From an uncultured Alistipes sp. (GTDB lineage: Bacteria; Bacteroidota; Bacteroidia; Bacteroidales; Rikenellaceae), in the NCBI GenBank assembly GCA_949286165.1, contig CASDZK010000062.1:24042-88041 (forward strand): DNA of 64,000 nt, given 5' to 3'. The position numbers and the translations under genes are program-made. Of this stretch, positions 16,627-26,275 are shown one piece after another. The notes under the pieces are model-generated. The model was not told the DNA's origin. It saw only the letters and a list, made by a program, of their open reading frames with translations, and did no database searches. How positions within the stretch are numbered: the first letter of the stretch is position 1; the number at the start of each line of letters is the position of its first letter.

Positions 16627-18885
16627 ATGAAAATCAAATGGCTCGTCCCGTTTTTGTTTCTCGGCTGTTTCGGAACGGCCGAAGGGCAGGAACCGGCTTC
16701 TTATGTCAATCCGTTTATCGGGACTTCCAATTACGGAACTACCCAGCCCGGCCCCGTACTGCCGATGGGGATGGTATCCATGTCTCCCTATAACGCTATC
16801 GATATGCCGGGACACCGTATCCATACGGATGCCGGCTGGTGTTCCACCCCTTATATTTATGAAAATAAGTTCGTCGCGGGATTTACGAACGTGAATCTCA
16901 GCGGTGTGGGTTGTCCCGATTTGGGTTCGTTGCTGGTCATGCCCACGACGGGGGAACTGAAGGTGGATGTGAAAGAATACAGTTCTCCTGTCAGGGAGCA
17001 GAAAGCCGAGGCGGGATATTATGCGGCCTTTCTGGAAAAATACGGCGTTCGTGCGGAGATGACGGTCACTGCGCGTACTTCTTTGTCGCGGTTTACCTAT
17101 CCTGCGGGAAATTCGCACGTATTGTTCAATATCGGCGTGGGACTGACCAACGAGACCGGCGGTTACGCCCGGATCGTTTCGGACCGCGAGATCGAGGGAT
17201 ATAAATTGATGGGGACGTTTTGTTATAACGAGCCTCAGTCCGTCATGCCGGTCTATTTTGTCGTTCGGCTCAGCAAACCGGCCACGATACGGTATTGGAA
17301 AAAACAGGACCAACTGAAAGGAACGCGCCATGAATGGGATCCTTTCAGCGGTAAATACAAGGTTTACACCCGTTATGCGAGGGAAATGGCCGGCGATGAG
17401 ATCGGCGTGGCGTTCAGTTTCGATACGCATGAAGCGGAAGAGATACTGGTACAGGTCGGCATTTCGTATGTCAGCATAGCCAATGCCCGGGAAAATCTGG
17501 AAGCCGAACAGCGGGAGCCGGAATTCGACCGGCTCCGGCAGGAGGCTTTCGGCCGTTGGAACGACATGCTTTCCAACGTACGGGTGGAAGGCGGACAGGA
17601 AAAAGACAAGACGGTTTTTTACACGGCGTTGTACCATACGTTGATTCATCCGAATATTTTGCAGGATGTGAACGGGGAATATCCGGCCATGTCGTCCGGC
17701 CGGACGATGCGGACGGACGGCGGAGATCGCCTGACCATGTTTTCCGGATGGGATGTTTACCGGATCAATCCGCAATTGATGTCGCTGCTTTATCCGCAGC
17801 GGCAGCGGAATATGGTGGCGTCGTTGATGCAGATGTACCGGGAATCGGGAAATTTGCCCAAATTCGAAATCAATTCGGACGAATACAATGTCATGCAGGG
17901 CGATCCTGCGATTCCCTATATCGTGGCCAGTTATTTCTGCGGTGTATTGGACGGGATGGACGCGGAGGCGCTTTATACGGCAATGCGGAAAAATGCGTTT
18001 ACGGCGGGAGCGGAAAACAAGATCAGACCGGACAACGATTTTTACGCGTCGAACGGGTATGTGCCGTTTTTGACGCCTTACGACAATTCCGTGTCCCAAG
18101 CCCTCGAATATTATGTGGCGGACTGGTCGTTGGCCCAGATGGCGAAGGCGTTGGGAAAACAGGGGGATTACGAAGCGTTGATGAAACGGGTAAGCGGTTA
18201 CAAGATTTATTTCGATCCGGAATATAATTTGTTGCGGCCGGTGTTGCCGGACGGTACTTTTATGGAGGGATTCGATCCGGAACAGGGAAAAAACTTCGCT
18301 CCGGTGCATGGATTCCACGAGGGAACGTCCTGGAACTATTCGTTTTATCTGCCTTTTGATATAAAAGGCATGATCGCGTTGCACGGAGGGCCGAAAAATT
18401 TCAGCGCTCATTTGGAAAAGACGTTTCTGGACGGGTTGTTCGATATGGCGAACGAGCCCGATATGGGATATCCCTATTATTTTTCTTATGTGAAGGGGGA
18501 AGCGTGGAAGACTCAGAAATACGTTCGGGAATTGTTGGCCCGGTATTTTAAGGATACGCCGGGCGGACTTCCCGGAAACGACGATACGGGAACCATGTCG
18601 GCATGGTGCGTGTTCGCCATGCTGGGACTTTATCCGGCGATTCCGGGCGAAGCGTCTTACGTGATTACCGCTCCGGTTTTCGACCGGGCAGTCATTGCTT
18701 TGGATCCGCATTTTTACGGCCACGACCGGTTAGTCATAGAAGGGGTCGATGCGTCCGAAAAGAACGTGTATGTCCGGAAAGTAGAAATAGACGGCGTACC
18801 TTTGCGGGGAAACACGATTACGCACGAACAACTGACTAAGGCCGAAAATCTGAAAATTTACTGTTCGGATAAACCCGGCCGTTGA
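16627..18885 (+). CDS. GH92-family glycosidase (alpha-mannosidase type), secreted
   Basis: This 752-residue protein has a signal peptide (about 1-20). It then shows the GH92 hallmarks YVNPFIGTSNYGTTQPGPVLPMGMVSMSPYN at the mature N-terminus, FSGWDVYRINPQL, NDDTGTMSAWCVFAMLGLYPAIPG near residue 660, and a late GHEGTSWNYSF-like segment (GFHEGTSWNYSF). GH92 enzymes are calcium-dependent exo-alpha-mannosidases acting on N-glycans or yeast mannan; linkage specificity cannot be read here. It is secreted to the periplasm or cell surface. gpmI follows 62 bases downstream, with no obvious pathway link. No SusC/D genes flank it. Confidence 0.92.
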   Translation: MKIKWLVPFLFLGCFGTAEGQEPASYVNPFIGTSNYGTTQPGPVLPMGMVSMSPYNAIDMPGHRIHTDAGWCSTPYIYENKFVAGFTNVNLSGVGCPDLGSLLVMPTTGELKVDVKEYSSPVREQKAEAGYYAAFLEKYGVRAEMTVTARTSLSRFTYPAGNSHVLFNIGVGLTNETGGYARIVSDREIEGYKLMGTFCYNEPQSVMPVYFVVRLSKPATIRYWKKQDQLKGTRHEWDPFSGKYKVYTRYAREMAGDEIGVAFSFDTHEAEEILVQVGISYVSIANARENLEAEQREPEFDRLRQEAFGRWNDMLSNVRVEGGQEKDKTVFYTALYHTLIHPNILQDVNGEYPAMSSGRTMRTDGGDRLTMFSGWDVYRINPQLMSLLYPQRQRNMVASLMQMYRESGNLPKFEINSDEYNVMQGDPAIPYIVASYFCGVLDGMDAEALYTAMRKNAFTAGAENKIRPDNDFYASNGYVPFLTPYDNSVSQALEYYVADWSLAQMAKALGKQGDYEALMKRVSGYKIYFDPEYNLLRPVLPDGTFMEGFDPEQGKNFAPVHGFHEGTSWNYSFYLPFDIKGMIALHGGPKNFSAHLEKTFLDGLFDMANEPDMGYPYYFSYVKGEAWKTQKYVRELLARYFKDTPGGLPGNDDTGTMSAWCVFAMLGLYPAIPGEASYVITAPVFDRAVIALDPHFYGHDRLVIEGVDASEKNVYVRKVEIDGVPLRGNTITHEQLTKAENLKIYCSDKPGR

Positions 18886-18947
18886 TAAGGTTTCGTTTCG
18901 AAGACGATGGATGAAAATGATAAGAGCAAACAAAATTATAAAGAACG

Positions 18948-20471
18948 ATGAATAAAGTACTTTTGATGATTCTGGATGGTTGGGGAAAAGGCGACCATTC
19001 CAAAAGCGATGCGATTTTCAATGCGCATGCCGATTACATGACTTCTCTGCAGCAACAATATCCCACGGCCCAACTGCTGACGTGCGGCGAAAACGTAGGG
19101 TTGCCCGACGGACAGATGGGAAATTCCGAAGTCGGGCACCTGAATTTGGGAGCGGGACGTATCGTATATCAGGATCTGGTAAAGATCAACCGGGCCTGCG
19201 CCGACGGTTCCATCGCTTCCAATCCGGCGATCCGCGACGCTTTCACGTATGCGCGGGAAAACGGCAAATCCGTTCATTTCATCGGGTTGGTATCCGACGG
19301 CGGGGTACACTCTTTGGACAAGCACTTGTATAAATTGTGCGACGTGACTAAAGAGTACGGCATCGACGGAAACCGGGTGTTCGTACACGCGTTCATGGAC
19401 GGCCGCGACACCGATCCCAAAAGCGGAAAGGGGTATATCGAGGCGTTGGAAAATCATTTGAAAACGTCCAATGGCCGGATCGCTTCCATCGTCGGCCGTT
19501 TTTACGCGATGGACCGCGATAAGCGTTGGGAACGGATCAAGGAAGCGTACGATTTGATGGTTAAGGGGATCGGTACGCCTGCGGTCGATCCCGTAGCGGC
19601 GGTTCAACGTTCTTATGACGAAGGGGTAACCGACGAGTTCATCAAACCGATCGTGTGCGTGGACGGCAATGACCGGCCTCTGGGAGTTATCCGGGAAGGG
19701 GACGTCGTGTTCTCCTTTAACTACCGTTCCGACCGCGGCCGTGAAATAACCATCGCCCTGACCGAGCAGGATTTGCCGGAAGCGGGCATGCAGATCGTTC
19801 CCGACCTGCATTATTTGACCATGACGCCTTATGACGAAGGGTTCAAGCATGTGACCGTAGTGTATGGAAAGGAAAATATTGCGGACACTTTGGGCGAGGT
19901 CATTTCCAAACGGGGATTGAAACAGCTGCATATCGCCGAAACGGAAAAGTACGCGCATGTGACGTTCTTTTTCAACGGCGGTCGGGAAGAACCGTATGAA
20001 GGGGAGAAACGTATTCTGATTCCTTCGCCTAAAGTGGCCACGTACGACCTGAAACCGGAAATGAGCGTCTATGAAGTCAAAGACGCGTTGGTCGCCGAAC
20101 TGAAAAAAGGGGAGGCCGATTTCGTGTGCTTGAATTTCGCCAACGGCGACATGGTCGGACATACGGGAGTTTACGATGCGATCGTCAAGGCAGTGCAGGC
20201 CGTCGATAAATCGGTAAAAGAGGTAGTGGAAGCCGCGCGGGCGAACGGATATACCGTTTTGATTACGGCCGATCACGGGAATGCCGATTATGCCGTGAAT
20301 CCCGACGGTTCGCCCAATACGGCCCACTCGTTGAATCCGGTGCCGTTTATCGTCGTGTCCGATACGATCCGGCATGTGGAAAGCGGAATCTTGGCCGACG
20401 TGGCTCCTACCGTTTTGAAAATCATGGGAATTCCTCAGCCGGAACTGATGACCGGACATGCTTTGGTATAG
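18948..20471 (+). CDS. gpmI: 2,3-bisphosphoglycerate-independent phosphoglycerate mutase
   Basis: This 507-residue cytosolic enzyme interconverts 3- and 2-phosphoglycerate in glycolysis. It belongs to the alkaline phosphatase superfamily and needs two Mn2+ ions. The N-terminal metal site LLMILDGWG, the nucleophile serine in [14 protein letters not shown] (about residue 62), [16 protein letters not shown], and the C-terminal [14 protein letters not shown] and [12 protein letters not shown] metal and ligand motifs are all present. The length is standard for the family. Confidence 0.97.
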   Translation: MNKVLLMILDGWGKGDHSKSDAIFNAHADYMTSLQQQYPTAQLLTCGENVGLPDGQMGNSEVGHLNLGAGRIVYQDLVKINRACADGSIASNPAIRDAFTYARENGKSVHFIGLVSDGGVHSLDKHLYKLCDVTKEYGIDGNRVFVHAFMDGRDTDPKSGKGYIEALENHLKTSNGRIASIVGRFYAMDRDKRWERIKEAYDLMVKGIGTPAVDPVAAVQRSYDEGVTDEFIKPIVCVDGNDRPLGVIREGDVVFSFNYRSDRGREITIALTEQDLPEAGMQIVPDLHYLTMTPYDEGFKHVTVVYGKENIADTLGEVISKRGLKQLHIAETEKYAHVTFFFNGGREEPYEGEKRILIPSPKVATYDLKPEMSVYEVKDALVAELKKGEADFVCLNFANGDMVGHTGVYDAIVKAVQAVDKSVKEVVEAARANGYTVLITADHGNADYAVNPDGSPNTAHSLNPVPFIVVSDTIRHVESGILADVAPTVLKIMGIPQPELMTGHALV

Positions 20472-20552
20472 GAATATTGAGATTTAATGAAGGAAGAGAA
20501 GGGAATGAAGTATCGTTTTGTTCCCTTCTCCCGTTTTATAAAGTTGGTTGAT

Positions 20553-21827
20553 ATGAAAAAAATTTTGATCGTCTGGATCGTATGGATATCGGTTCTTCCG
20601 GTATGGGGACAATTCGACGCCCGTTTTCTGGATAAAACGCTTCGGTTCGATTATATACACGGAGGCGACAGGCAGCATGAATATTTTCTTTTTACGGAAT
20701 TGGTGGAAGAACCCTATTGGGGAGGGTCGAAGGTATCGTTGATCGACGATAACGGATACGGCAATTTGCAGTTCAAACTGTTCGATGCGGAAACGGGGGA
20801 GTTGATTTACTCCCGCGGTTATTGCACGTTGTTTACCGAATGGCAACGTGAGGATGAGGCGACAAGGATTTCCCGGGGATATCCCGAATCTTTGGTGTTT
20901 CCTTTTCCGAAAAATAAAGTCCGGCTGGAGATTTATTCCCGCGGTCGGGACGGCAAGATGAATAAAAAATATGAACAGGCCATCGATCCTGCCGATTATG
21001 CCATTCGGAAAAACAGGTCTGTTTATCCCATGTTCGAAGTGCATTATACCGGTCGGTCCGATCAACGGGTGGATATCGTGCTGTTGTCGGAAGGGTACAG
21101 CGAGGGACAACGGGCTAAATTCGAAAAGGATTGCGCTTATTTTGCCGATGAGTTGTTCCGCTACTCCCCGTTTAAGGAGAATAAGCACCGGTTCAATATC
21201 CGGGGCGTATGGGTTCCTTCGGAAGACGAGGGAATTACGTTGCCGGGAGAGCATGTCTGGAGAAATACGGCTTTGGGAGCCAAATTTTATACGTTCGGCA
21301 GCGAGCGGTATCAGATGATCGATAATTTTCAGCGGGTACGCGATGTTGCCGCTTCGGCTCCTTACGATTATATTTATGTTTTGTCCAATACGCAGAAATA
21401 TGGAGGCGGGGGAATTTATAACTTTTACGGGATCGGCGCTACCGACCATCCCGACCGCACCGGAAAGGTTCATGTGCATGAATTCGGGCATGTGTTGTTA
21501 GGGTTGGGCGACGAATATGTCGGAGGTGTCGAGAGCGATGAATTTTATCCGTTGGATGTGGAGCCGTGGGAGGCCAATTTGACTACGTTGAAAGATTTCG
21601 AGCGGAAAGCATGGAGTAAAATGGTAGAATCCGGTCTGCCCGTGCCTACGCCGGCGATTCGGGAAAACAAGAAGAAAGTCGGCGTGTACGAAGGGGGCGG
21701 CTATGTTTCTAAAGGCGTTTATCGTCCGTGGATGAATTGCATGATGAACAACCTTCATACGATCGATGAGTTTTGTCCGGTTTGTAAAAAAGCGATATCC
21801 GACATGATCGATTTTCATTGCCGGTAA
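20553..21827 (+). CDS. M64-family (IgA peptidase-like) secreted metallopeptidase
   Basis: This 424-residue protein has a signal peptide (about 1-20, ending VWGQ) and an N-terminal beta-sandwich region of the M64_N type. The catalytic domain carries the zinc-binding HEFGH (309-313) in VHVHEFGHVLLGLGDEY and a later conserved stretch, PWMNCMMNNLHTIDEFCPVCKKAI. The M64 family is named after a Clostridium ramosum IgA protease; Bacteroidetes homologues are common and their substrates are mostly untested. I chose the ATG at 20553 because the signal peptide begins there. It lies 81 bases after gpmI and may be co-transcribed. Confidence 0.87.
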   Translation: MKKILIVWIVWISVLPVWGQFDARFLDKTLRFDYIHGGDRQHEYFLFTELVEEPYWGGSKVSLIDDNGYGNLQFKLFDAETGELIYSRGYCTLFTEWQREDEATRISRGYPESLVFPFPKNKVRLEIYSRGRDGKMNKKYEQAIDPADYAIRKNRSVYPMFEVHYTGRSDQRVDIVLLSEGYSEGQRAKFEKDCAYFADELFRYSPFKENKHRFNIRGVWVPSEDEGITLPGEHVWRNTALGAKFYTFGSERYQMIDNFQRVRDVAASAPYDYIYVLSNTQKYGGGGIYNFYGIGATDHPDRTGKVHVHEFGHVLLGLGDEYVGGVESDEFYPLDVEPWEANLTTLKDFERKAWSKMVESGLPVPTPAIRENKKKVGVYEGGGYVSKGVYRPWMNCMMNNLHTIDEFCPVCKKAISDMIDFHCR

Positions 21828-21971
21828 GGTTATTGCATGAATGTTTTGGCGGCTGGATCGATAGAAATACACCTGTTTCGTCAGTCTTTATGCCAAAAAT
21901 ATGGAAAATATTTGGTTTTGAAAAAAATAACCATTATTTTTATAAGCGAATAACCAAAAACATTAACTCTT

Positions 21972-22223
21972 ATGGAAGTAATCACATTTAATGAATTGCG
22001 GCGCATCAAGGACAGTCTGCCCAGCGGCAGTACACAGCGCATAGCAGAGGAACTGAACATAAGTGTAGATACTGTCAGAAACTATTTCGGGGCCAGTCAT
22101 TACAAGGAAGGAGAACCTACCGGACTCCATATTGAGAAAGGACCGGATGGAGGCTTGGTTACCCTCGATGATACGACTATTTTGGAATGTGCCAAAAGGA
22201 TCATCGAGAGTAATAATGCATAG
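21972..22223 (+). CDS. Small helix-turn-helix DNA-binding protein conserved in Bacteroidales
   Basis: This 83-residue protein has a LacI-like helix-turn-helix near residues 18-38 (STQRIAEELNISVDTVRNYF) followed by a short acidic tail. It resembles a small conserved Bacteroidales DNA-binding protein of unknown targets. It is a single gene with AT-rich DNA upstream and a likely terminator at 22315-22360. Confidence 0.7.
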   Translation: MEVITFNELRRIKDSLPSGSTQRIAEELNISVDTVRNYFGASHYKEGEPTGLHIEKGPDGGLVTLDDTTILECAKRIIESNNA

Positions 22224-22314
22224 GTGGATATAACGAATTTGGCCGGAATTGTTCTGTCTGGAGAAAACGGTCGAATAGTGAAAGAAACTTTTGTAATCTG
22301 AGTTTTTTAATAAT

Positions 22315-22360
22315 GGAGAACCGGTTCGATGAATTTTATTCGGAGAATCGGTTTTCTTTT
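22315..22360 (+). terminator. Likely intrinsic terminator after the small HTH gene
   Basis: AACCGGTTC (22319-22327) pairs with GAATCGGTT (22345-22353) with one G-U pair. The stem can be extended outward by about four further pairs, and TTTTCTT follows at once. Confidence 0.5.
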
Positions 22361-22500
22361 CTTAAAAATCGTCGGAAAAGGAAAAATATTCCGGTTGGCC
22401 GTACGTTTTACGAAAAAACGCCGGTGTTTTATGCACGTATGGGAGAGTTTGTACGGAGAACCTGCCGGTAAGGTTAAATGTGAATAAAAAGAGTTTGGCA

Positions 22501-23037
22501 ATGAGAACGAAAATGCGTTGGCTGATTTGCTGTTCGTGTTGTTTTTGTTGGTTGGTTTTCAGCGGATATGCCCAGGATCGGAAAACCTTGCGGCAACAAA
22601 GGAAAGCGCTGAAAACGGAGCAGGAAATGCAAAAAAAGAAAAGATTGGTCGATATGATAGAGAACCGTCAGTTCTCGTTTATTGCGAACGAAATTACTTC
22701 TACAGGAACGGCGGCTATATCTAAGATACGTTTGAACGGATTGTACGGTATTTATATCCGTCCCGAATCGTTTAAGTGTTACTTGCCTATTTATGGAGCC
22801 AGTTCGTTCAATCCGCGGCCGTCTTTATTGAATACGCTCGATTTTCTCGAACGGGAATATACGATCGAATCGACGGACCGCAAAGGAGGGATCCGGGTGG
22901 AAATGTCTGCAACGGATTCCCGGACGATAACCAAATATCTGTTTGTTTTGTTGGTCCCTGCTTCCGGTCGTAATGCCGTTCTGACGGTTAGCACCAATTT
23001 CGATTCGCCTGTGTCTTTTACCGGAGATATTCGCTAA
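22501..23037 (+). CDS. DUF4251-family secreted protein
   Basis: This 178-residue protein has an N-terminal hydrophobic, cysteine-rich signal segment (about residues 4-24, then GYAQ). A Lys/Gln/Arg-rich helix follows, then a compact domain with RQFSFIANEITSTGTAA, IRPESFKCYLPIYGASSFN and TISTNFDSPVSFTG-like endings typical of DUF4251, a Bacteroidetes-specific family of unknown function. I chose the ATG at 22501; the GTG at 22480 would add only seven residues. It lies just before era, which has its own promoter. Confidence 0.75.
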   Translation: MRTKMRWLICCSCCFCWLVFSGYAQDRKTLRQQRKALKTEQEMQKKKRLVDMIENRQFSFIANEITSTGTAAISKIRLNGLYGIYIRPESFKCYLPIYGASSFNPRPSLLNTLDFLEREYTIESTDRKGGIRVEMSATDSRTITKYLFVLLVPASGRNAVLTVSTNFDSPVSFTGDIR

Positions 23038-23096
23038 AATACGGGTTTCCCGCTTTAGTTAAAAGGGAGTTATGCGCGAAAAAAGGAGGGAATTTT

Positions 23097-23104
23097 TATT
23101 TTTG
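23097..23104 (+). promoter_or_regulatory. -7 promoter element of era
   Basis: TATTTTTG matches TAnnTTTG. The predicted transcript start (about 23110) falls on or after the in-frame GTG at 23109, which is a reason to prefer the ATG at 23142 as the era start. Confidence 0.55.
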
Positions 23105-23141
23105 CAGCGTGAATCTTTTTGAGAATATAAGATTGAATGTC

Positions 23142-24020
23142 ATGCATAAATCGGGCTTTGTAAATATTATCGGAAATCCGAACGTCGGAAAATCCACGTT
23201 GATGAACGATTTGGTAGGGGAGCGTATATCCATTATAACGTCGAAAGCTCAGACGACCCGCCACCGGATTATGGGAATCGTCAACGGAGAAGATTTTCAA
23301 ATCGTTTATTCCGATACGCCGGGAGTGCTGAAACCCAATTACCGGTTGCAGGAGTCCATGTTGCGTTTTTCGACGGGAGCTTTGACCGATGCGGATGTAT
23401 TGTTGTATGTGACCGATACGGTGGAACAGTACGACAAACATCTGGATTTTATCGAGAAAGTAAAACGAACGCCGGTTCCGGTCGTTCTCGTCATCAATAA
23501 AATAGACCTTTCCACGCCTGAGCAGTTGGAACGGTTGGTGGAACAGTGGAAAGGAGTGTTGCCGGAAGCCGATATCGTGCCGGTGTCCGCATTGAATCAT
23601 TTTAATGTGGAAAATCTTTTTCGTCTGATTTTGGAAAAATTGCCGGAGGGCGAACCTTATTATCCGAAAGATACGCTGACCGATAAGCCCTTGCGTTTTT
23701 TCGCTTCGGAAATCATCCGGGAAAAAATATTTCTGACGTACGATAAGGAGATTCCGTACAGTGTGGAAGTGGTAATCGAGGAATACAAGGAAACGCCTTC
23801 CATCGATCGTATTCGGGCCGTAATTTACGTGGCTCGGGATTCCCAGAAAGGAATTTTGATCGGGCATAAGGGAACTCGGTTGAAACGGGTAGGAATGGCG
23901 GCCCGGGAAGATTTGGAGGATTTTCTGCAGAAAAAGGTTTTTCTGGAGCTTTTCGTGAAAGTGAACGACGAATGGCGCGATAACGAAAAATTGCTGCGCA
24001 AGTTCGGATATGAAAACTGA
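23142..24020 (+). CDS. era: GTPase Era
   Basis: This 292-residue GTPase assists 16S rRNA maturation and 30S assembly. The GTPase motifs are G1 GNPNVGKS, the switch region TTRHRIMGI, G3 DTPGV, G4 NKID and G5 VSALN. A C-terminal KH domain contains the RNA-binding stretch GILIGHKGTRLKRVGMAAREDLE. The length matches Era (about 290-300). The ATG at 23142 is chosen over the GTG at 23109 because the promoter -7 lies only five bases before that GTG. Confidence 0.96.
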   Translation: MHKSGFVNIIGNPNVGKSTLMNDLVGERISIITSKAQTTRHRIMGIVNGEDFQIVYSDTPGVLKPNYRLQESMLRFSTGALTDADVLLYVTDTVEQYDKHLDFIEKVKRTPVPVVLVINKIDLSTPEQLERLVEQWKGVLPEADIVPVSALNHFNVENLFRLILEKLPEGEPYYPKDTLTDKPLRFFASEIIREKIFLTYDKEIPYSVEVVIEEYKETPSIDRIRAVIYVARDSQKGILIGHKGTRLKRVGMAAREDLEDFLQKKVFLELFVKVNDEWRDNEKLLRKFGYEN

Positions 24021-24093
24021 CGGACGGGTCCGTTTGCTTGCGGCTGTTCGAAAAATAAATCGGCCGTTCCATATCGTATTTTGAGCATTATCG

Positions 24094-25278
24094 CTATTCG
24101 GCCAGCCATTTTTGTTTTTTGTACAATAAAACGATCATGCCTGCGCTGAGGAATGCATTGACGATGAACGGATAGATGACCGAACCTGAAGGAAAAACGG
24201 TTCCGATGATTTTCATGACGAACGGATATAGGATGATGGCTAAATAATTCATGCTCATAACCAGCGATAAGGCGAATGTGCCTTCTCCGTGGGAGGCTTT
24301 GACGGAGGTCTTGTCGTAAATCAGCGGTTGCAGGATGCCGTATGCGCCTCCGGCAATTAATGTTATTAATGTCAGTACGGTAATATGGCGCGAAAAAGAG
24401 AAAACGGCGATGGAAAGCGTGATGGCAGCGAATGAGAAGAAGAAAATTTTGTCGCCCCATTTGTCTGATATCTGTTTGATGAATAATCCCGGAAGCATGA
24501 CGGAAAGGAAAAAGAGGGAAATGAGGGTTCCCGAATAATCGGACGAACCGATGCCGTATTTCGATATCAATAGGGAGAGGTTGAACGGAACGGGCAATAC
24601 GATGAAAGTGGCGGCCAAGTAAAGAATCATCATGGGCATAGTCTCCCGGAATGTCTTTCTTTGCATTTTTGCCGTAGGTTCCTGAGGTTTGGGAGGCGGC
24701 GGGACGTCTATGCCTTTTCGGATGAAAAACGAGAGGATGAGGGAGACGATGGATATGCAATAGACGCCGAAGGCGTATCGCCAGGAGATGCCCGCTAAAA
24801 AGCCGGCCAGCAAGGTGGCCAGGACTAAGGAAAGATTGGATACGGCGGATACGATCCCCAACTGCCGTATCCGTTGATCGCCTTTGAAGAAATCGGCGAT
24901 CAGACCTGTCGAAAAAGGAATGACTATGCCGGCGCCTATTCCCAACAATACGCTGTAAGTCAGAAGCATGTTCATGCTTTTGGCCGTAAAGTAAAGCAGG
25001 CTGCTGATAACGAACAAACCCAACCCTGCGATCAAAATTTCGTATTTATGATGGCTGACGGATAATTTCCCGGACAGCAGAATGAACGGGATGATGATGA
25101 AAGAAGGCAGCGACTCGAGCAGTTGCAGTTTCATGTCGCTGGCGTCCTTGAAAGCATGTTGTAAATCGCCCAATATCGGAGAAATGGCCAGTCCGGGCAG
25201 AGAGGTCACGACGGACAGCGAATAAATGGCGACGAGCGACAACAGGGTAATGCTCCCTAAACCGGTGTTGAGTTTCAT
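24094..25278 (-). CDS. Major facilitator superfamily transporter
   Basis: This 394-residue integral membrane protein has about twelve transmembrane helices, a loop rich in charged residues and prolines near the middle (PPPPKPQEPTAKMQRK, about 195-210), and MFS-type repeats. It resembles drug/metabolite MFS exporters of the EmrD/YdhP type, but the substrate cannot be read. Its start overlaps the stop of the preceding flavoprotein gene by four bases (ATGA), so the two are translationally coupled. This hints at export linked to a quinone or other redox-active toxic compound. Confidence 0.85.
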   Translation of the reverse strand: MKLNTGLGSITLLSLVAIYSLSVVTSLPGLAISPILGDLQHAFKDASDMKLQLLESLPSFIIIPFILLSGKLSVSHHKYEILIAGLGLFVISSLLYFTAKSMNMLLTYSVLLGIGAGIVIPFSTGLIADFFKGDQRIRQLGIVSAVSNLSLVLATLLAGFLAGISWRYAFGVYCISIVSLILSFFIRKGIDVPPPPKPQEPTAKMQRKTFRETMPMMILYLAATFIVLPVPFNLSLLISKYGIGSSDYSGTLISLFFLSVMLPGLFIKQISDKWGDKIFFFSFAAITLSIAVFSFSRHITVLTLITLIAGGAYGILQPLIYDKTSVKASHGEGTFALSLVMSMNYLAIILYPFVMKIIGTVFPSGSVIYPFIVNAFLSAGMIVLLYKKQKWLAE

Positions 25279-25868
25279 GATCTTGTCAAGGTAATGGTGT
25301 GGATATATTGTTTGACCTGTTGAAGCATTTCCGTCCGTTGTTCGGCCGTCGAGCGGGGAACATTTCCGAGAATCAGGTGGCCGATGATTTCGATGCCGCA
25401 GAAGTTGAATATGCCGGCGGCAAACTGTTTTTGAATCATATCCAGCATGCCGGACCGTTTGTATTCGTTGTAGCGGCTTCCCAGAGTATTGATGAGAATG
25501 GCCTGTTTATCCGTCAGTAGCGGGACGACACCTTCGGAGGTGGAACGGTAAGCGAATCCGGGGGCGAATACCCGGTCGATATAACCTTTCAGCAAGGCCG
25601 GCATGGAGACCCACCAGATGGGGAATATGAAAACCAGCCTGTCGGCGTCGGCAATGCGTTGCTGATGACCGGATATGTCGGGCGGCGTGCCGCCCGTTTG
25701 CATCTGTTGCAGTTCGGTCCGGTTTAAAACGGGGTCGAAACCGCAGAGGTAAAGATTGCAAATGTCTATGACTTCTCCCGTGGAATAGAGCTCTTCCGTT
25801 ACTTGCTGCAAAACGGCTCTGTTGAAACTTTTGTCGTTCGGATGACAGTAAATGATCAGGTAATTCAT
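25275..25868 (-). CDS. NAD(P)H oxidoreductase, flavodoxin-like fold (NQO/KefF/MdaB type)
   Basis: This 197-residue protein has the Flavodoxin_2 pattern: an N-terminal beta-strand NYLIIYCHPNDKSFNRAVL that binds the FMN/FAD phosphate, the FIFPIWWVSMPALLKGYIDRVFAPGFAY isoalloxazine-binding region and a GSRYNEYKRSG loop. These flavoproteins carry out two-electron reduction of quinones. It is followed with overlap by the MFS gene and lies 77 bases downstream of divIC on the same strand. The substrate is inferred from the family only. Confidence 0.86.
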   Translation of the reverse strand: MNYLIIYCHPNDKSFNRAVLQQVTEELYSTGEVIDICNLYLCGFDPVLNRTELQQMQTGGTPPDISGHQQRIADADRLVFIFPIWWVSMPALLKGYIDRVFAPGFAYRSTSEGVVPLLTDKQAILINTLGSRYNEYKRSGMLDMIQKQFAAGIFNFCGIEIIGHLILGNVPRSTAEQRTEMLQQVKQYIHTITLTRS

Positions 25869-25945
25869 GGCATAACGCGTTGTGGTTATGTTCCTCCGGG
25901 TTCAATAATAGTGCCACCGAAACGGTCGGGGAGAAGGATGAGGAA

Positions 25946-26275
25946 TCAACGGAGGGAGTCGGAAGAAGATTCCATGATGAATACGTCTTCCAATGGCCGT
26001 TTCATGAAAAAGTGTTCGCGGGCGTATCTTTCCAGATAATTGTCGTCGGTTTCGATCCTCCGGATGATTGTGCTGTCCGAAGCGATCTGGGCGGCCAGGC
26101 TGTCGCGTTGCCGGATGGCTTGTTCCAGTTTCCGGTCGAGTTCGCGTTTGTCTTGCAGGCTACTGTTGTCCAAAAAAATGAACAGTACGGCGAATACTGC
26201 GGTTGCGGCGATGATGATCTGCGTGTTGGTAAACAGTCGGATGCGTTTGTTTTTCGGCGCTTTTTTGTCGTTCAT
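25946..26275 (-). CDS. FtsB/DivIC-type septum formation initiator
   Basis: This 109-residue bitopic protein has a short basic cytoplasmic tail, one membrane helix (about 19-36), then a periplasmic coiled coil (about 40-72, ELDRKLEQAIRQRDSLAAQI) and the conserved DivIC end DDNYLERYAREHFFMKRPLEDVFI. It would work with FtsL and FtsQ/DivIB in the divisome. The true start is the ATG at 26275, whose ATGA overlaps the thiD stop. The upstream part of the same open frame is only a shadow of thiD. Confidence 0.88.
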   Translation of the reverse strand: MNDKKAPKNKRIRLFTNTQIIIAATAVFAVLFIFLDNSSLQDKRELDRKLEQAIRQRDSLAAQIASDSTIIRRIETDDNYLERYAREHFFMKRPLEDVFIMESSSDSLR